Shown here in pieces: positions 17,083 to 25,635 of a stretch of 64,000 bases of DNA. The position numbers and the translations under genes were made by a program. How positions within the stretch are numbered: position 1 is the stretch's first letter; each line of letters opens with the position of its first letter. This DNA comes from Streptomyces lucensis JCM 4490. Lineage in GTDB: Bacteria; Actinomycetota; Actinomycetes; Streptomycetales; Streptomycetaceae. The stretch is from contig NZ_BMUE01000003.1 in the NCBI RefSeq assembly GCF_014650035.1, forward strand, positions 682,001 through 746,000, written 5' to 3'. The notes beneath the pieces were generated by a model. It did not search any database and was not told where the DNA came from. It was given only the letters and a program-made list of their open reading frames with translations.

Positions 17083-18659
17083 CCGGCCGGCGTCCGTCCT
17101 TCGTGCCCGGCTCCGGCACCACCCGCCCCGGCCGGGACCGGCTGGCCCGGCTGCTGCCCGCACCGCCCGGCGCGGACCGGGCAGACGGAGCCGGCGCGCC
17201 GCGCGCGGCCGTCGTCGGCGGCGGCATCGCCGGACTGGCCTCGGCCACCGCGCTCGCCGAGCGCGGGGTGGAGGTCACCCTGTACGAGCGGGACGCCCAG
17301 CTCGGCGGGCGGCTGGCCGGGTGGCCCACGCGGCTGGCCGACGGCACCACGGTGACGATGAGCCGTGGTTTCCACGCCTTCTTCCGGCAGTACTACAACC
17401 TGCGCGCCCTGCTGCGCCGTACCGACCCCGCCCTGTCCCGTCTGACCGGGCTGCCCGACTACCCCCTGCGGCACGGCAGCGGCCGGCGGGACAGCTTCCG
17501 GCACGTGCCGCGCACCCCGCCGCTCAGCGCGCTGGGGTTCGTGGCGCTGAGCCCGTCGTTCCGTGTGCGGGACCTGGCCCGCATGCACCCGCGCGCGGCG
17601 CTGCCACTGCTCGACGTGCGGGTGCCGGAGGTGTACCGGCGGCTCGACCACGTCAGCGCCCACGACTTCCTGGAGGCGATCGGTTTCCCGCCGGCGGCGC
17701 GGCACCTGGCCTTCGAGGTGTTCTCCCGCAGCTTCTTCGCCGATCCCCGGCAGCTGTCGGCCGCCGAGATGGCGCTGATGTTCCACGTCTACTTCCTCGG
17801 CTCGGCGGAGGGCCTGCTGTTCGACGTGCCCGGTGAGCCGTTCCCGCAGGCGCTGTGGGACCCGCTCGCCGGACGGCTGCGCCGGCTCGGCGCGCACGTG
17901 CGCACGGGCACCGCGGTCGAGGGGGTCCGCGTCCTGTCCTCGGGCGGCTTCCGCGTGACCGCCGCGGGCGCCGAGGAGCCGTACGACGCCGTCGTCCTCG
18001 CCCTGGACCCGGCGGGCCTGCGCGCACTGGTGGCCCGCTCGGACGGGCTCGGCGACGACGAGTGGCGTGAGCGGGTGGCGCGGTTGCGCACCGCCCCGTC
18101 CTTCCTGGTGTCCCGCCTGTGGCTGGACGCGCCCGTGCGCGCGGACCGGCCCGGGTTCCTCGGCACCGGCGGACACGGCGCCCTGGACAACGTCAGTGTG
18201 CTCAGCGGCTGGGAGGGCGAGGCCGCGCGGTGGGCCGCCCGCACCGGCGGCTCGGTCGTGGAACTGCACGCGTACGCCCTGCCCGAGGACACCGACCGCG
18301 CCACCACGCAGAAGGCGCTGCTAGCCGAGCTGCACCGGCTGTATCCGGAGACGGCCCGGGCCCGGGTGGTGGACGCCCGTCACGAATGGCGGGCCGACTG
18401 CCCGCTGTTCGCCGTGGGCGGCCACGCCGACCGGCCGACGGTGGGCACCACGGTGCCCGGCCTGGTCGTCGCCGGCGACTCGGTCCGCACCGGTCTGCCG
18501 GTGGCGCTGATGGAACGGGCGGCCACCAGCGGGTTCCTCGCCGCCAACGAGCTGCTGGGCCGGTGGGGACTGCGGGGGCACGACCTGTGGACGGTGCCCG
18601 GCCGGGGCCGCTCGGGCGCCCTGCGGTGGGTGGCGGGGCGCGCCGGGGCCGGCCGGTGA
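17079..18659 (+). CDS. crtU: Beta-carotene desaturase/methyltransferase (aromatic-ring forming)
   Basis: A 526-aa FAD-dependent CrtI/CrtU-type enzyme that desaturates and shifts a methyl group on both beta-rings, turning beta-carotene into the aryl carotenoid isorenieratene. The FAD loop is 'AVVGGGIAGLASATALAERG' (about 44-63, quoted in part), followed by the 'YERDAQLGGRLAGW' segment and 'MSRGFHAFFRQYYNLR', a mark of CrtU. A C-terminal 'VVAGDSVRTGLPVALMERAATSG' region, only partly quoted here, closes the FAD site. GTG start overlaps crtT stop by 4 bp. A short GC hairpin follows. Confidence 0.93.
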   Translation: MTGRRPSFVPGSGTTRPGRDRLARLLPAPPGADRADGAGAPRAAVVGGGIAGLASATALAERGVEVTLYERDAQLGGRLAGWPTRLADGTTVTMSRGFHAFFRQYYNLRALLRRTDPALSRLTGLPDYPLRHGSGRRDSFRHVPRTPPLSALGFVALSPSFRVRDLARMHPRAALPLLDVRVPEVYRRLDHVSAHDFLEAIGFPPAARHLAFEVFSRSFFADPRQLSAAEMALMFHVYFLGSAEGLLFDVPGEPFPQALWDPLAGRLRRLGAHVRTGTAVEGVRVLSSGGFRVTAAGAEEPYDAVVLALDPAGLRALVARSDGLGDDEWRERVARLRTAPSFLVSRLWLDAPVRADRPGFLGTGGHGALDNVSVLSGWEGEAARWAARTGGSVVELHAYALPEDTDRATTQKALLAELHRLYPETARARVVDARHEWRADCPLFAVGGHADRPTVGTTVPGLVVAGDSVRTGLPVALMERAATSGFLAANELLGRWGLRGHDLWTVPGRGRSGALRWVAGRAGAGR

Positions 18660-18676
18660 GAGCGGGCGGGCGGTGG

Positions 18677-18698
18677 CGCGGGGCCACGGCGCCCCGCG
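18677..18698 (+). terminator. Hairpin after crtU
   Basis: An 8-bp perfect stem (18677-18684 and 18691-18698) with a 6-nt loop, 18 nt after the crtU stop. It is short, so termination may be partial and read on into the MMPL gene. Confidence 0.5.
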
Positions 18699-18855
18699 GC
18701 TGACGGGCGCTCACGCCGACGGCGGGTGGGAGACCGGTGCATCCGAACGGTACGGGGCAGCCGTAGGCAGGGGTGGCGGCGCTGCCCCGCACCGGATGCG
18801 GTGCGGGTGCCCTACGTCCCCCCGCCGTCACTGCTGATCCGATCAGAGGAGACCG

Positions 18856-21039
18856 ATGTCCTCCCAACGGCGTGCCCGCTGGCTCGTCCCCCTGGTGCTG
18901 CTCGTCGTCTGGCTCGGCGCGGGCGCCGCGTTCGGGCCGTTCGCCGGGCGGCTCGGGGAGGTCGCGACCAACGACCAGACGGCGTTCCTGCCGCGCAGCG
19001 CCGAGTCGACGCGCGTGTTGCGCGAGCAGGAGGCGTTCCGGCAGCAGGAGTCGCTCGCGGCGATCGTGGTGTGGACCGGCCGGGACGGCGGGTCCGTGGC
19101 CGCGGCGCGACCACGGGCGGCGAAGGCGCTCGCCTCGCTGGCGGGCGACCCGGCGCTGGCCGGGCGGGCCGCCTCGCCGCCGGTCGTCTCGGACGACGAA
19201 CGGGCGCTGCAGGCGGTCGTACCGCTGCGCCCCGACCTCGGGGACCGGCTGCCGGCCGCCCTGGACCGCGTCCGGGAGGCGGCCGGCCAGGTGCCCGGCA
19301 CCACCGTGCTGCTCGCGGGACCCGCCGCGAGCCAGGCCGACCTGTCCGACGCCTTCGCCGGCATCGACGGGCTGCTGCTGGTGGTCGCCCTCGTCACCGT
19401 GCTGGTGATCCTGCTGCTCGTGTACCGCAGTGTGCTGCTCCCGCTGCTGATCATCCTGGGCGCGGTGTTCGCGCTGGGTGTGGCGTGTGCCGTGGTGTAC
19501 GCGCTGGCCTCCGACGGCCTGGTCCGCGTCGACGGCCAGGTGCAGGGCATCCTGTCGATCCTGGTCATCGGCGCCGCGACCGACTACGCCCTGCTGCTGA
19601 CCGCACGCCACCGGGAGGAACTGGAGGCCGGCCGGGACCGGTTCGGTGCCGTGCGGGCCGCCGTGCGCCGCTCGGCGGGCGCGGTGGTGGCCAGTGGCGC
19701 CACCGTCGCCGCCGGTCTGCTCGCGCTGCTGCTGAGCGACCTGACCAACAACCGCGCGCTCGGACCGGTCGGTGCCGTCGGCATCGTCTGCGCGCTGCTG
19801 TCCGCGCTGACCTTCCTGCCGGTGGTGCTGGTGCTGCTCGGCCGGGCGGCGTACTGGCCGGCCGTACCGGGGCGGCGGACCGGAGCCGAACGCGGCCGGC
19901 GGTTGTGGGAGCGCGTGGCGGACCGGGTGGACCGTTCGCCGCGCCGGGTGTGGGCCGCCGCGCTGGTGGCCCTGCTGGCCTGTGCGGCCCCGGCACCGAC
20001 CCTCGTCTCCAAGGGCGTGCCCCTGGACGAGATCTTCGTCGACGACGCGCCGTCGGTCACCGCGCAGGCGACGCTGGCCCGGCACTTCCCCGGCGGGTCG
20101 GGGAACCCGGCGCTGGTCACCGCCGACGCCGGGCGTCTGCCCCAGGTGCGCTCCGCCGCGCGCGGCACGCCGGGCGTCGCGTCGGTCGCGCCGCTGACCG
20201 GTGCCGGGCGGCCCGGCGGGCCGGGGGAACCGCTCGTCGCCGACGGGCGTGCGCTGCTGTACGTCACCCTGGACGCGGGCGCGGACAGCGACGCGGCCCG
20301 GGCGACCGTGCCCCGCCTGCGCTCGGCCGTGCACGCGGTGCCCGGAGCCGACGCGCTGGTCGGCGGGTACACGGCTCAGCTGTACGACACCCAGCAGACC
20401 GCGCGGCACGACCGGACCGTCATCGTGCCGGTCGTGCTGGCCGTCATCCTCGTGGTCCTGGCGGGGCTGCTGCGGTCACTGGTGGCGCCTGTGCTGCTGG
20501 TGGCCACGGTGGCGCTCAGCTTCCTCGCCACGCTGGGCGTGTCCGCCCTGGTCTTCGAGCACCTGCTCGGATTCAGCGGCACGGATCCGTCGGTGCCGCT
20601 GTACGGGTTCGTGTTCCTGGTGGCACTCGGTGTGGACTACAACATCTTCCTGATGTCCCGGGTCCGCGAGGAGTCCCTGCGGCTCGGGGTGCGCGAGGGC
20701 GTGCGGCGCGGGCTGGTCACCACGGGCGGGGTGATCACCTCGGCGGGTGTGGTGCTGGCGGCCACGTTCGCGGCGCTCGTCGTGATCCCGCTCGCCTTCC
20801 TGGTGCAGATCGCGTTCATCGTGGCCTTCGGCGTGCTGCTGGACACCCTTGTGGTCCGCTCCCTTCTGGTACCGGCCCTCGTGCGGGACCTGGGCCGGAC
20901 CGCCTGGTGGCCGGGCCGCCTCAGCCGCGCGGAGCCCGAACACCGGCGGACGGCCGCGCCCGCACCCGGCGGCGCTCCGGTGAACGGCCGCCCGCGGCGG
21001 GGGGCGGCGGACGCCGAAGGCGGCCGCCGGGCGCCGTGA
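18856..21039 (+). CDS. MMPL family RND-type transporter
   Basis: A 727-aa membrane protein with the two-fold MmpL layout: a first transmembrane helix (about 10-28), an extracytoplasmic domain to about 165, a five-helix bundle (about 170-330), a second single helix near 365-385, another outer domain, and a second bundle (about 545-690). 'ILVIGAATDYALLL' and 'FLVALGVDYNIFLMSR' are the paired helix-4/helix-10 motifs with the proton-relay Asp-Tyr. Such pumps export lipids or lipid-linked products by proton motive force. It lies 196 bp after crtU on the same strand, suggesting, but not proving, a link with carotenoid or membrane lipids. AGAGGAG precedes the ATG. Confidence 0.9.
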   Translation: MSSQRRARWLVPLVLLVVWLGAGAAFGPFAGRLGEVATNDQTAFLPRSAESTRVLREQEAFRQQESLAAIVVWTGRDGGSVAAARPRAAKALASLAGDPALAGRAASPPVVSDDERALQAVVPLRPDLGDRLPAALDRVREAAGQVPGTTVLLAGPAASQADLSDAFAGIDGLLLVVALVTVLVILLLVYRSVLLPLLIILGAVFALGVACAVVYALASDGLVRVDGQVQGILSILVIGAATDYALLLTARHREELEAGRDRFGAVRAAVRRSAGAVVASGATVAAGLLALLLSDLTNNRALGPVGAVGIVCALLSALTFLPVVLVLLGRAAYWPAVPGRRTGAERGRRLWERVADRVDRSPRRVWAAALVALLACAAPAPTLVSKGVPLDEIFVDDAPSVTAQATLARHFPGGSGNPALVTADAGRLPQVRSAARGTPGVASVAPLTGAGRPGGPGEPLVADGRALLYVTLDAGADSDAARATVPRLRSAVHAVPGADALVGGYTAQLYDTQQTARHDRTVIVPVVLAVILVVLAGLLRSLVAPVLLVATVALSFLATLGVSALVFEHLLGFSGTDPSVPLYGFVFLVALGVDYNIFLMSRVREESLRLGVREGVRRGLVTTGGVITSAGVVLAATFAALVVIPLAFLVQIAFIVAFGVLLDTLVVRSLLVPALVRDLGRTAWWPGRLSRAEPEHRRTAAPAPGGAPVNGRPRRGAADAEGGRRAP

Positions 21040-21117
21040 ACGGACGGGTCGGAACGCCCCCGCCGGTCGCGTCCGGGACTTCGCGCCGGCCGGCCGCGGC
21101 TGCGTACAGTGAAGGTA

Positions 21118-21156
21118 TGCAGGCTCAGCACGGACCCCGGGCGCAGCGCGGATGAG
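21118..21156 (+). CDS. Possible 12-codon leader ORF before the radical SAM gene
   Basis: An ATG at 21118 with GAAGG just upstream opens a 12-residue frame that ends by overlapping the start of the next gene. The radical SAM gene's own ATG (21152) lacks a ribosome site, so this mini-ORF could deliver ribosomes to it. Equally, it could be chance or the real start could differ. Confidence 0.3.
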
Positions 21157-22348
21157 GCCTGGTTCCTCCGCCCTGCCGGACGACTGCGACGCCCTGTTCG
21201 GTCTCGACGCGCTCGGCGGCGGTACGGCGGCGGGAGCGGGCTCCGAGCAGCCGCCGGCCGCCGGTCCGCTCTTCCGCGACTCGGCCGCCGCCCACCGGTT
21301 GCTGCCCGTGCGGACCGTCTACGCGGAGCCGGCGGCGGCCGACTCGCCGCGCGGGCGGCAGATCCTCGCCCGTTACCCCGCCGCCCGGGTTGTCCCGGTT
21401 GACTCCCACTGGCGCGTTCCGGAGCTGCACGGCAACGAGGGGAACGTCGAGCGCTGGGTGCGGGTGAAGGGCGAGACCCTGGTGCTGGGCGAGCGCAAGA
21501 CGCTGACCACGCGTCCCAACGGGCGGTCCGCCGACTGGATCGCCCCCGGCCCTTCCAACGGCTGCGCGATGGCCTGCGTCTACTGCTACGTGCCGCGCCG
21601 CAAGGGGTACGCCAATCCCGTCACCGTCTTCACCAACATCGAGCGGATCATCGCCCACCTGGGGCGCCACATCGCCCGGCAGGGCCCCAAACGGGAACCC
21701 AACCAGTGCGACGAGTCGGCCTGGGTCTACGACGTCGGCGAGAACGGTGACTGCTCGGTCGACGCGCTGATCAGCGACAACACCGCCGACCTCGTGCACG
21801 CCTTCCGCCAGTGGCCCACCGCCAAGGCGTCCTTCGCCACCAAGTTCGTCAACCCGGACCTCCTGGCCCTCGACCCGCGGGGCCGCACCCGCGTCCGCTT
21901 CTCGCTCATGCCCGCCGACGACTCCCGGCTGCTGGACGTGCGGACGTCCCCCGTGGCCGACCGCATCGCCGCCGCGGCCGACTTCCTGGACGCGGGGTAC
22001 GAGGTGCACTTCAACCTCTCTCCCGTGGTCCTGCGGCCCGGATGGCGGGAAGCGTGGGGGGAACTGCTCCGGCAGCTGGACGACGTCCTTCCCGAGCGGG
22101 TCAAACGGCAGGCGGCCGCCGAAGTGATCATGCTGACCCACAACCGGGAGCTGCACGAGGTCAACCTCGGCTGGCATCCCCGCGCCGAGGAGCTGCTCTG
22201 GCAGCCGGGCCTCCAGCAGGGGAAGCGCTCCGAGAACGGGGCGCTGAACGTGCGTTACCGCAACGGCGTGAAGGCGGACGCCGTCGACGCCCTGAGGCGG
22301 CTCGTCGCGGCGCACGCACCCTGGCTGCGCATCCGCTACGCCTTCTGA
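21152..22348 (+). CDS. Spore photoproduct lyase-like radical SAM protein (Rv2578c type)
   Basis: A 398-aa radical SAM protein. The [4Fe-4S] cysteines are Cys138, Cys142 and Cys145 in a CX3CX2C arrangement ('CAMACVYCY'), followed by the SplB-like 'RKGYANPVTVFTN'. The N-terminal part has 'LGERKTLTTRPNGRSADW', typical of the actinobacterial branch related to SplB. Bacillus SplB repairs the UV-made spore photoproduct; whether this branch does so is unknown. Next to carotenoid genes it fits a light-protection theme (inference). The ATG at 21152 has no good ribosome site. Confidence 0.85.
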   Translation: MRPGSSALPDDCDALFGLDALGGGTAAGAGSEQPPAAGPLFRDSAAAHRLLPVRTVYAEPAAADSPRGRQILARYPAARVVPVDSHWRVPELHGNEGNVERWVRVKGETLVLGERKTLTTRPNGRSADWIAPGPSNGCAMACVYCYVPRRKGYANPVTVFTNIERIIAHLGRHIARQGPKREPNQCDESAWVYDVGENGDCSVDALISDNTADLVHAFRQWPTAKASFATKFVNPDLLALDPRGRTRVRFSLMPADDSRLLDVRTSPVADRIAAAADFLDAGYEVHFNLSPVVLRPGWREAWGELLRQLDDVLPERVKRQAAAEVIMLTHNRELHEVNLGWHPRAEELLWQPGLQQGKRSENGALNVRYRNGVKADAVDALRRLVAAHAPWLRIRYAF

Positions 22349-22504
22349 CGGGCCCGCCGGCGCCGGGGGGCGGCAGGCGGACGGGCACGAGCGGGGGACG
22401 GGCACTGCGCCAGCCCCCGTTGCCGCGCCGTCACCCGCGCCCGCTACGCTGCGCTCGTCACATGATCATCACTTTTCCCCTCAGCGCTTGGACGCCGTAC
22501 CTCC

Positions 22505-23380
22505 ATGTCTTGGTTTGAATCCCTCGTCCTCGGCCTCGTCCAGGGGCTGACCGAGTTCCTGCCCGTCTCCTCCAGTGCGCACCTGCGGCTGACCGCGGCG
22601 TTCTCGGGCTGGGAGGACCCGGGAGCGGCCTTCACGGCGATCACACAGATCGGCACGGAGACCGCGGTGCTGATCTACTTCCGCAGGGACATCGGCCGGA
22701 TCGTCTCCGCCTGGTTCCGCTCGCTGTTCAGCAAGGCGATGCGCCAGGACCACGACGCGCAGATGGGCTGGCTGGTGATCGTCGGCTCCATCCCGATCGG
22801 CGTGCTGGGTCTGACGCTCAAGGACCAGATCGAGGGGCCGTTCCGGGATCTGCGGGTCACCGCCACGATGCTCATCGTCGTCGGTCTGGTCATCGGCGTC
22901 GCCGACCGGCTGGCCGCGCGGGACGAGACGGGCGGCCGGCACCGGGCGCCCAAGCAGCGCAAGGCGCTCGAGGACCTGAAGGTCAAGGACGGCCTCGTCT
23001 TCGGCCTGTGCCAGGCCTGTGCGCTCATCCCGGGTGTCTCCCGCTCCGGAGCGACCATCAGCGGTGGCCTGTTCATGGGCTACCGGCGCGAGGCCGCAGC
23101 CCGCTACTCCTTCCTGCTGGCGATCCCGGCGGTGCTCGCCTCCGGCGTCTTCGAGGTGAAGGACTCGGTGAGCGAGGGCCATGTCGCCTGGGGCCCCACC
23201 CTGTTCGCGACGGTGATCGCCTTCGTCTCGGGCTACGCGGTCATCGCCTGGTTCATGAAGTGGATCTCCAGCAAGAGCTTCATGCCGTTCGTCTGGTACC
23301 GCGTCGCCCTCGGCGTCGTCATCATCGCCCTGGTCTCGACGGGCGCCCTGAGCCCGCACGCGGCGGAATCGGCGAGCTGA
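22505..23380 (+). CDS. uppP: Undecaprenyl-diphosphate phosphatase (UppP/BacA)
   Basis: A 291-aa membrane phosphatase that dephosphorylates undecaprenyl diphosphate to recycle the lipid carrier of cell-wall synthesis; the family also gives bacitracin resistance. Both signature regions are intact: 'QGLTEFLPVSSSAH' (13-26, with Glu17 and the Ser cluster) and 'PGVSRSGATISGG' (176-188, with Arg180 and Ser181). Eight hydrophobic segments are visible. A polar cytoplasmic loop (about 138-162) is rich in charged residues. A terminator-like stem follows the stop. Confidence 0.95.
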   Translation: MSWFESLVLGLVQGLTEFLPVSSSAHLRLTAAFSGWEDPGAAFTAITQIGTETAVLIYFRRDIGRIVSAWFRSLFSKAMRQDHDAQMGWLVIVGSIPIGVLGLTLKDQIEGPFRDLRVTATMLIVVGLVIGVADRLAARDETGGRHRAPKQRKALEDLKVKDGLVFGLCQACALIPGVSRSGATISGGLFMGYRREAAARYSFLLAIPAVLASGVFEVKDSVSEGHVAWGPTLFATVIAFVSGYAVIAWFMKWISSKSFMPFVWYRVALGVVIIALVSTGALSPHAAESAS

Positions 23381-23419
23381 CCCCGGGCCGCCCGCGTCCC
23401 GTGGCTGTTTCGGACAACT

Positions 23420-23441
23420 CCCGGCCGGCAACCCGGCCGGG
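23420..23441 (+). terminator. Hairpin after uppP
   Basis: A perfect 9-bp GC stem (23420-23428 and 23433-23441) with tetraloop CAAC, 40 nt downstream of the uppP stop. Confidence 0.65.
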
Positions 23442-23558
23442 CATATGCCGCCTGGGCTGGGCGGACGACGGGCACCGCACGGGCGGGACGGGTCCGGCGG
23501 TGACCAAGCCCATACCTTCTGTGTAGTGACGCGGTAGCGCAGTGTCAGTGCTTGCCCC

Positions 23559-23571
23559 TAGGCTTGTCCGC
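23559..23571 (+). promoter_or_regulatory. -10 hexamer of a likely leaderless promoter
   Basis: TAGGCT (23559-23564) is followed by exactly 7 nt and the ATG of the 59-aa gene, placing the transcript start at the start codon. Confidence 0.55.
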
Positions 23572-23751
23572 ATGTCCCCCGATTCCATGCCCCCTGGTTC
23601 CGTGCGGTCTGCTGCCGAACTGAACGAGCAGATCCGGGCGTTGTGGCTACGTGCGGGCGGCACCCTGTCGGCCCAGGAGCGCGCGGAGTACGAGTCGCTG
23701 GTCGTCGAGTGGGCGGCGGCGATCCGCATCAAGGTCATCGAGGCCGCCTGA
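23572..23751 (+). CDS. Small conserved-type protein, unknown function (59 aa)
   Basis: A 59-aa acidic, mostly helical protein. Residues about 13-59 form two helices, 'AAELNEQIRALWLRAGG' and 'LSAQERAEYESLVVEWAAAIR', separated by Gly-Gly; the pattern suggests a helical hairpin, and I do not recognise a domain. Codon third positions are nearly all G/C from the ATG at 23572 onward, supporting translation; the extra ten codons upstream to 23542 are not needed. The TAGGCT box 7 nt before the ATG suggests leaderless expression. No partner gene is obvious. Confidence 0.7.
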   Translation: MSPDSMPPGSVRSAAELNEQIRALWLRAGGTLSAQERAEYESLVVEWAAAIRIKVIEAA

Positions 23752-23818
23752 CCGGCAGGGCCGTCGCCGCCCGGAACGCTGACGTCCGTGCCGAACCGGC
23801 GGCCGCGGCCCCGCCCGG

Positions 23819-24472
23819 TCAGGCGTCGGCGGCACCGCCGAGTCCGGCACACCGGGTCCACAGGGACAGATCGCTGCTCGTCGCCACGGCGAAGGTCTGT
23901 CCGGAGGGCGAGAAACCCGCGGCGCGCAGCTCGGAGTAGTGGGAGTGGAAGACGTGCCACCAGCCTTCGCCGTGCGGGCCGTCGTGCGGCAGTCCGCCGT
24001 CACGGGAGAGCAGGACACGCTCGTTCGGCCAGGCCGGGGCGACGGTCTCCAGCTTCCAGCCGCCGTCGCTGGTGGTGTGCAGTCCGCCCCCGAACAGCCC
24101 GGCGACGCGCACCCTTCTCCCGGCGACCGGCCCCAGTCCCGGGCAGGACGCGGCGGGATCCGCGTCGCGGCCGCGGTCATCGGGGTCCGGGTCCCGGTCC
24201 CGCGCGATCCTCTCCCCCGTCACGGCGTCGAAGAGACCGTGACCGTCGTGCGAGACGGCCATCACCAGGTCGTGGCCGGTGCGGGGGTGAGAGGCGAAGC
24301 CGATCCCGAGGAGCCCGCCGACCGGCGCGTGGGCGATGCGCCGCCAGGGCTCGGGCGCCGGCACCACGGGGGCCGCGAGGAGCCTGTCACGCATCGCCCG
24401 CTGGTAGGCGGAGAGCCCCGGTCCGGGGCCCGGCCGCCCGATCACCGGTTCGGTCTTCGTCCACTTCGTCAC
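23819..24472 (-). CDS. Hypothetical protein (217 aa), unknown function
   Basis: A 217-aa soluble protein without a recognised domain. It has recurring beta-strand-like segments with Gly/Asp turns ('VMAVSHDGHGLFDAVTGERIARD', partly quoted; 'GGLHTTSDGGWKL'; 'GQTFAVATSSDLSLW'), a pattern seen in WD40/beta-propeller-like or Kelch-like proteins, but too short for a full propeller. The GTG at 24472 was chosen because the frame further upstream to 24586 loses the high third-position GC and would overlap the divergent NTF2-like gene. It sits alone between the 59-aa gene and that divergent gene. Confidence 0.7.
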   Translation of the reverse strand: MTKWTKTEPVIGRPGPGPGLSAYQRAMRDRLLAAPVVPAPEPWRRIAHAPVGGLLGIGFASHPRTGHDLVMAVSHDGHGLFDAVTGERIARDRDPDPDDRGRDADPAASCPGLGPVAGRRVRVAGLFGGGLHTTSDGGWKLETVAPAWPNERVLLSRDGGLPHDGPHGEGWWHVFHSHYSELRAAGFSPSGQTFAVATSSDLSLWTRCAGLGGAADA

Positions 24473-24579
24473 GTGACCATGATTCCTGCTCCGGCGCGGT
24501 CGCCCAACCGGGTTGACGCCCGCAGCGAACATCGCGCGCGCCTCTTGGCTCCGTGCCCGCCATGCCCAACACTGTGCCG

Positions 24580-25050
24580 ATGACACAGCGCACGGAGCTC
24601 GCGACCGTGATGGACCGGCTGGCCGTGGACGAGCTGATCACCGAGTACGCGGTGACGGTGGACGACGGCGACTGGACGGCGTACCGGAGGCTGTTCACGG
24701 CGGACGGGCGGGCCGACTACCGGTCCGCCGGCGGCATCGAGGGCGAGGCGGGGCAGGTCGCCGGCTGGCTCGGCGAGAGCCTGGCGCGGTTCGGCATGTG
24801 CCAGCACCTGATCGTCAACCGCCGGGTGCGCTTCGGCCTCCTGGACCACGACACCGGTGACACCGCCCGGGTGCGGGCCGACTACCTGAACCCGCTGCGG
24901 TTCACGGGCGACGGCGCCCCCGCAGGACCCGACCTGGTGTGCGGCGGCCGCTACGACTTCGGTCTGCTGCGCACCCCGGAGGGCTGGCGGCTGCGCGAGG
25001 TCGTCGTCCAGGAGATGTGGCGCCGGCCGCGGGCACGGGAGGAGGGGTGA
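24580..25050 (+). CDS. Nuclear-transport-factor-2-like (SnoaL-like) protein
   Basis: A 156-aa protein with one NTF2/SnoaL cone fold: 'DRLAVDELITEYAVTVDDGDW' opens it (partly quoted), then 'YRRLFTADGRADYRS', a central 'HLIVNRRVRF' strand with His, and 'GRYDFGLLRTPEGWRLREVVV' at the end. Members act as cyclases, dehydratases, isomerases or simple binding proteins; no catalytic set is clear beyond the Asp/His typical of the ring-hydroxylating beta-subunit-like branch. The ATG at 24580 is taken as start; ATG 24562 and GTG 24553 are alternatives, and none has a good ribosome site. Confidence 0.78.
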   Translation: MTQRTELATVMDRLAVDELITEYAVTVDDGDWTAYRRLFTADGRADYRSAGGIEGEAGQVAGWLGESLARFGMCQHLIVNRRVRFGLLDHDTGDTARVRADYLNPLRFTGDGAPAGPDLVCGGRYDFGLLRTPEGWRLREVVVQEMWRRPRAREEG

Positions 25051-25080
25051 CGGCAGGACAGCACGGATCGCGGGACCGGC

Positions 25081-25116
25081 TGTAAGGATGCGCCGGGTCT
25101 CCGACATGTAAGAGGC
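25081..25116 (+). promoter_or_regulatory. Candidate ECF-type promoter of the sigma factor gene
   Basis: TGTAAGG (25081-25087) and CGACATGTA (25102-25110) lie at ECF-like spacing just before the GTG at 25117. This would start the transcript at or near the start codon. Because ECF factors commonly read their own promoter, autoregulation is likely (inference). Confidence 0.45.
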
Positions 25117-25635
25117 GTGGAGACCCTGAAGACCAGGAACGACCGTGAGCGCGCCGCGCGGTTCACGGCCTTGTATGTCCGTGAGCACCCGCGGGTGTGC
25201 GCCTATGTGCACCGGCGGTCGGGCGACCGGGGGGCGGCCGAGGAACTGGCCGCCGAGGTCTTCCGTACCGCGTGGGAGCGCATGACGGCCGGCCACGACG
25301 TGGGAACCGGGTGGCTGTTCGTCACCGCGCGCAACCTGCTGAGCAACCACCACCGCTCCGTGGCGCGCCTGACGCAGGCGCACCGCGCCGTCGCCGAGGC
25401 ACTGGGCCGCACGCCGGCGTCCGTGCAGGACGAGGCCGTTCTCGACGCCCTGGACCGGTTGCCGTCCCAGCATCGCGAGGTGCTGCTGCTGAGCTACTGG
25501 GACGGGCTCAGCGCCGCCGAGGCCGGCGAGGTCCTCGGATGCCGTGCGTCCGCGGTATGGGTCCGGCTCCATCGAGCCCGCAAAGCGTTCCGTGACGTCT
25601 ACCGACTGCCCCAGGAGCGTGTCCGATGCGCGTGA
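25117..25635 (+). CDS. ECF-family RNA polymerase sigma factor
   Basis: A 172-aa sigma-70 factor with only regions 2 and 4. Region 2: 'FTALYVREHPRVCAYVHRR' (about 16-34) and 'AAEELAAEVFRTAWER' (the -10-recognising helix). Region 4: 'LDRLPSQHREVLLLSYWDGLSAAEAGEVLGCRASAVWVRLHRARKAF' (partly), whose HTH binds the -35. It has no zinc-binding anti-sigma partner; instead the next gene, overlapping by 10 bp, encodes a membrane-anchored protein likely to be its regulator. The GTG at 25117 lacks a ribosome site and may be leaderless from its own ECF promoter. Confidence 0.9.
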   Translation: METLKTRNDRERAARFTALYVREHPRVCAYVHRRSGDRGAAEELAAEVFRTAWERMTAGHDVGTGWLFVTARNLLSNHHRSVARLTQAHRAVAEALGRTPASVQDEAVLDALDRLPSQHREVLLLSYWDGLSAAEAGEVLGCRASAVWVRLHRARKAFRDVYRLPQERVRCA

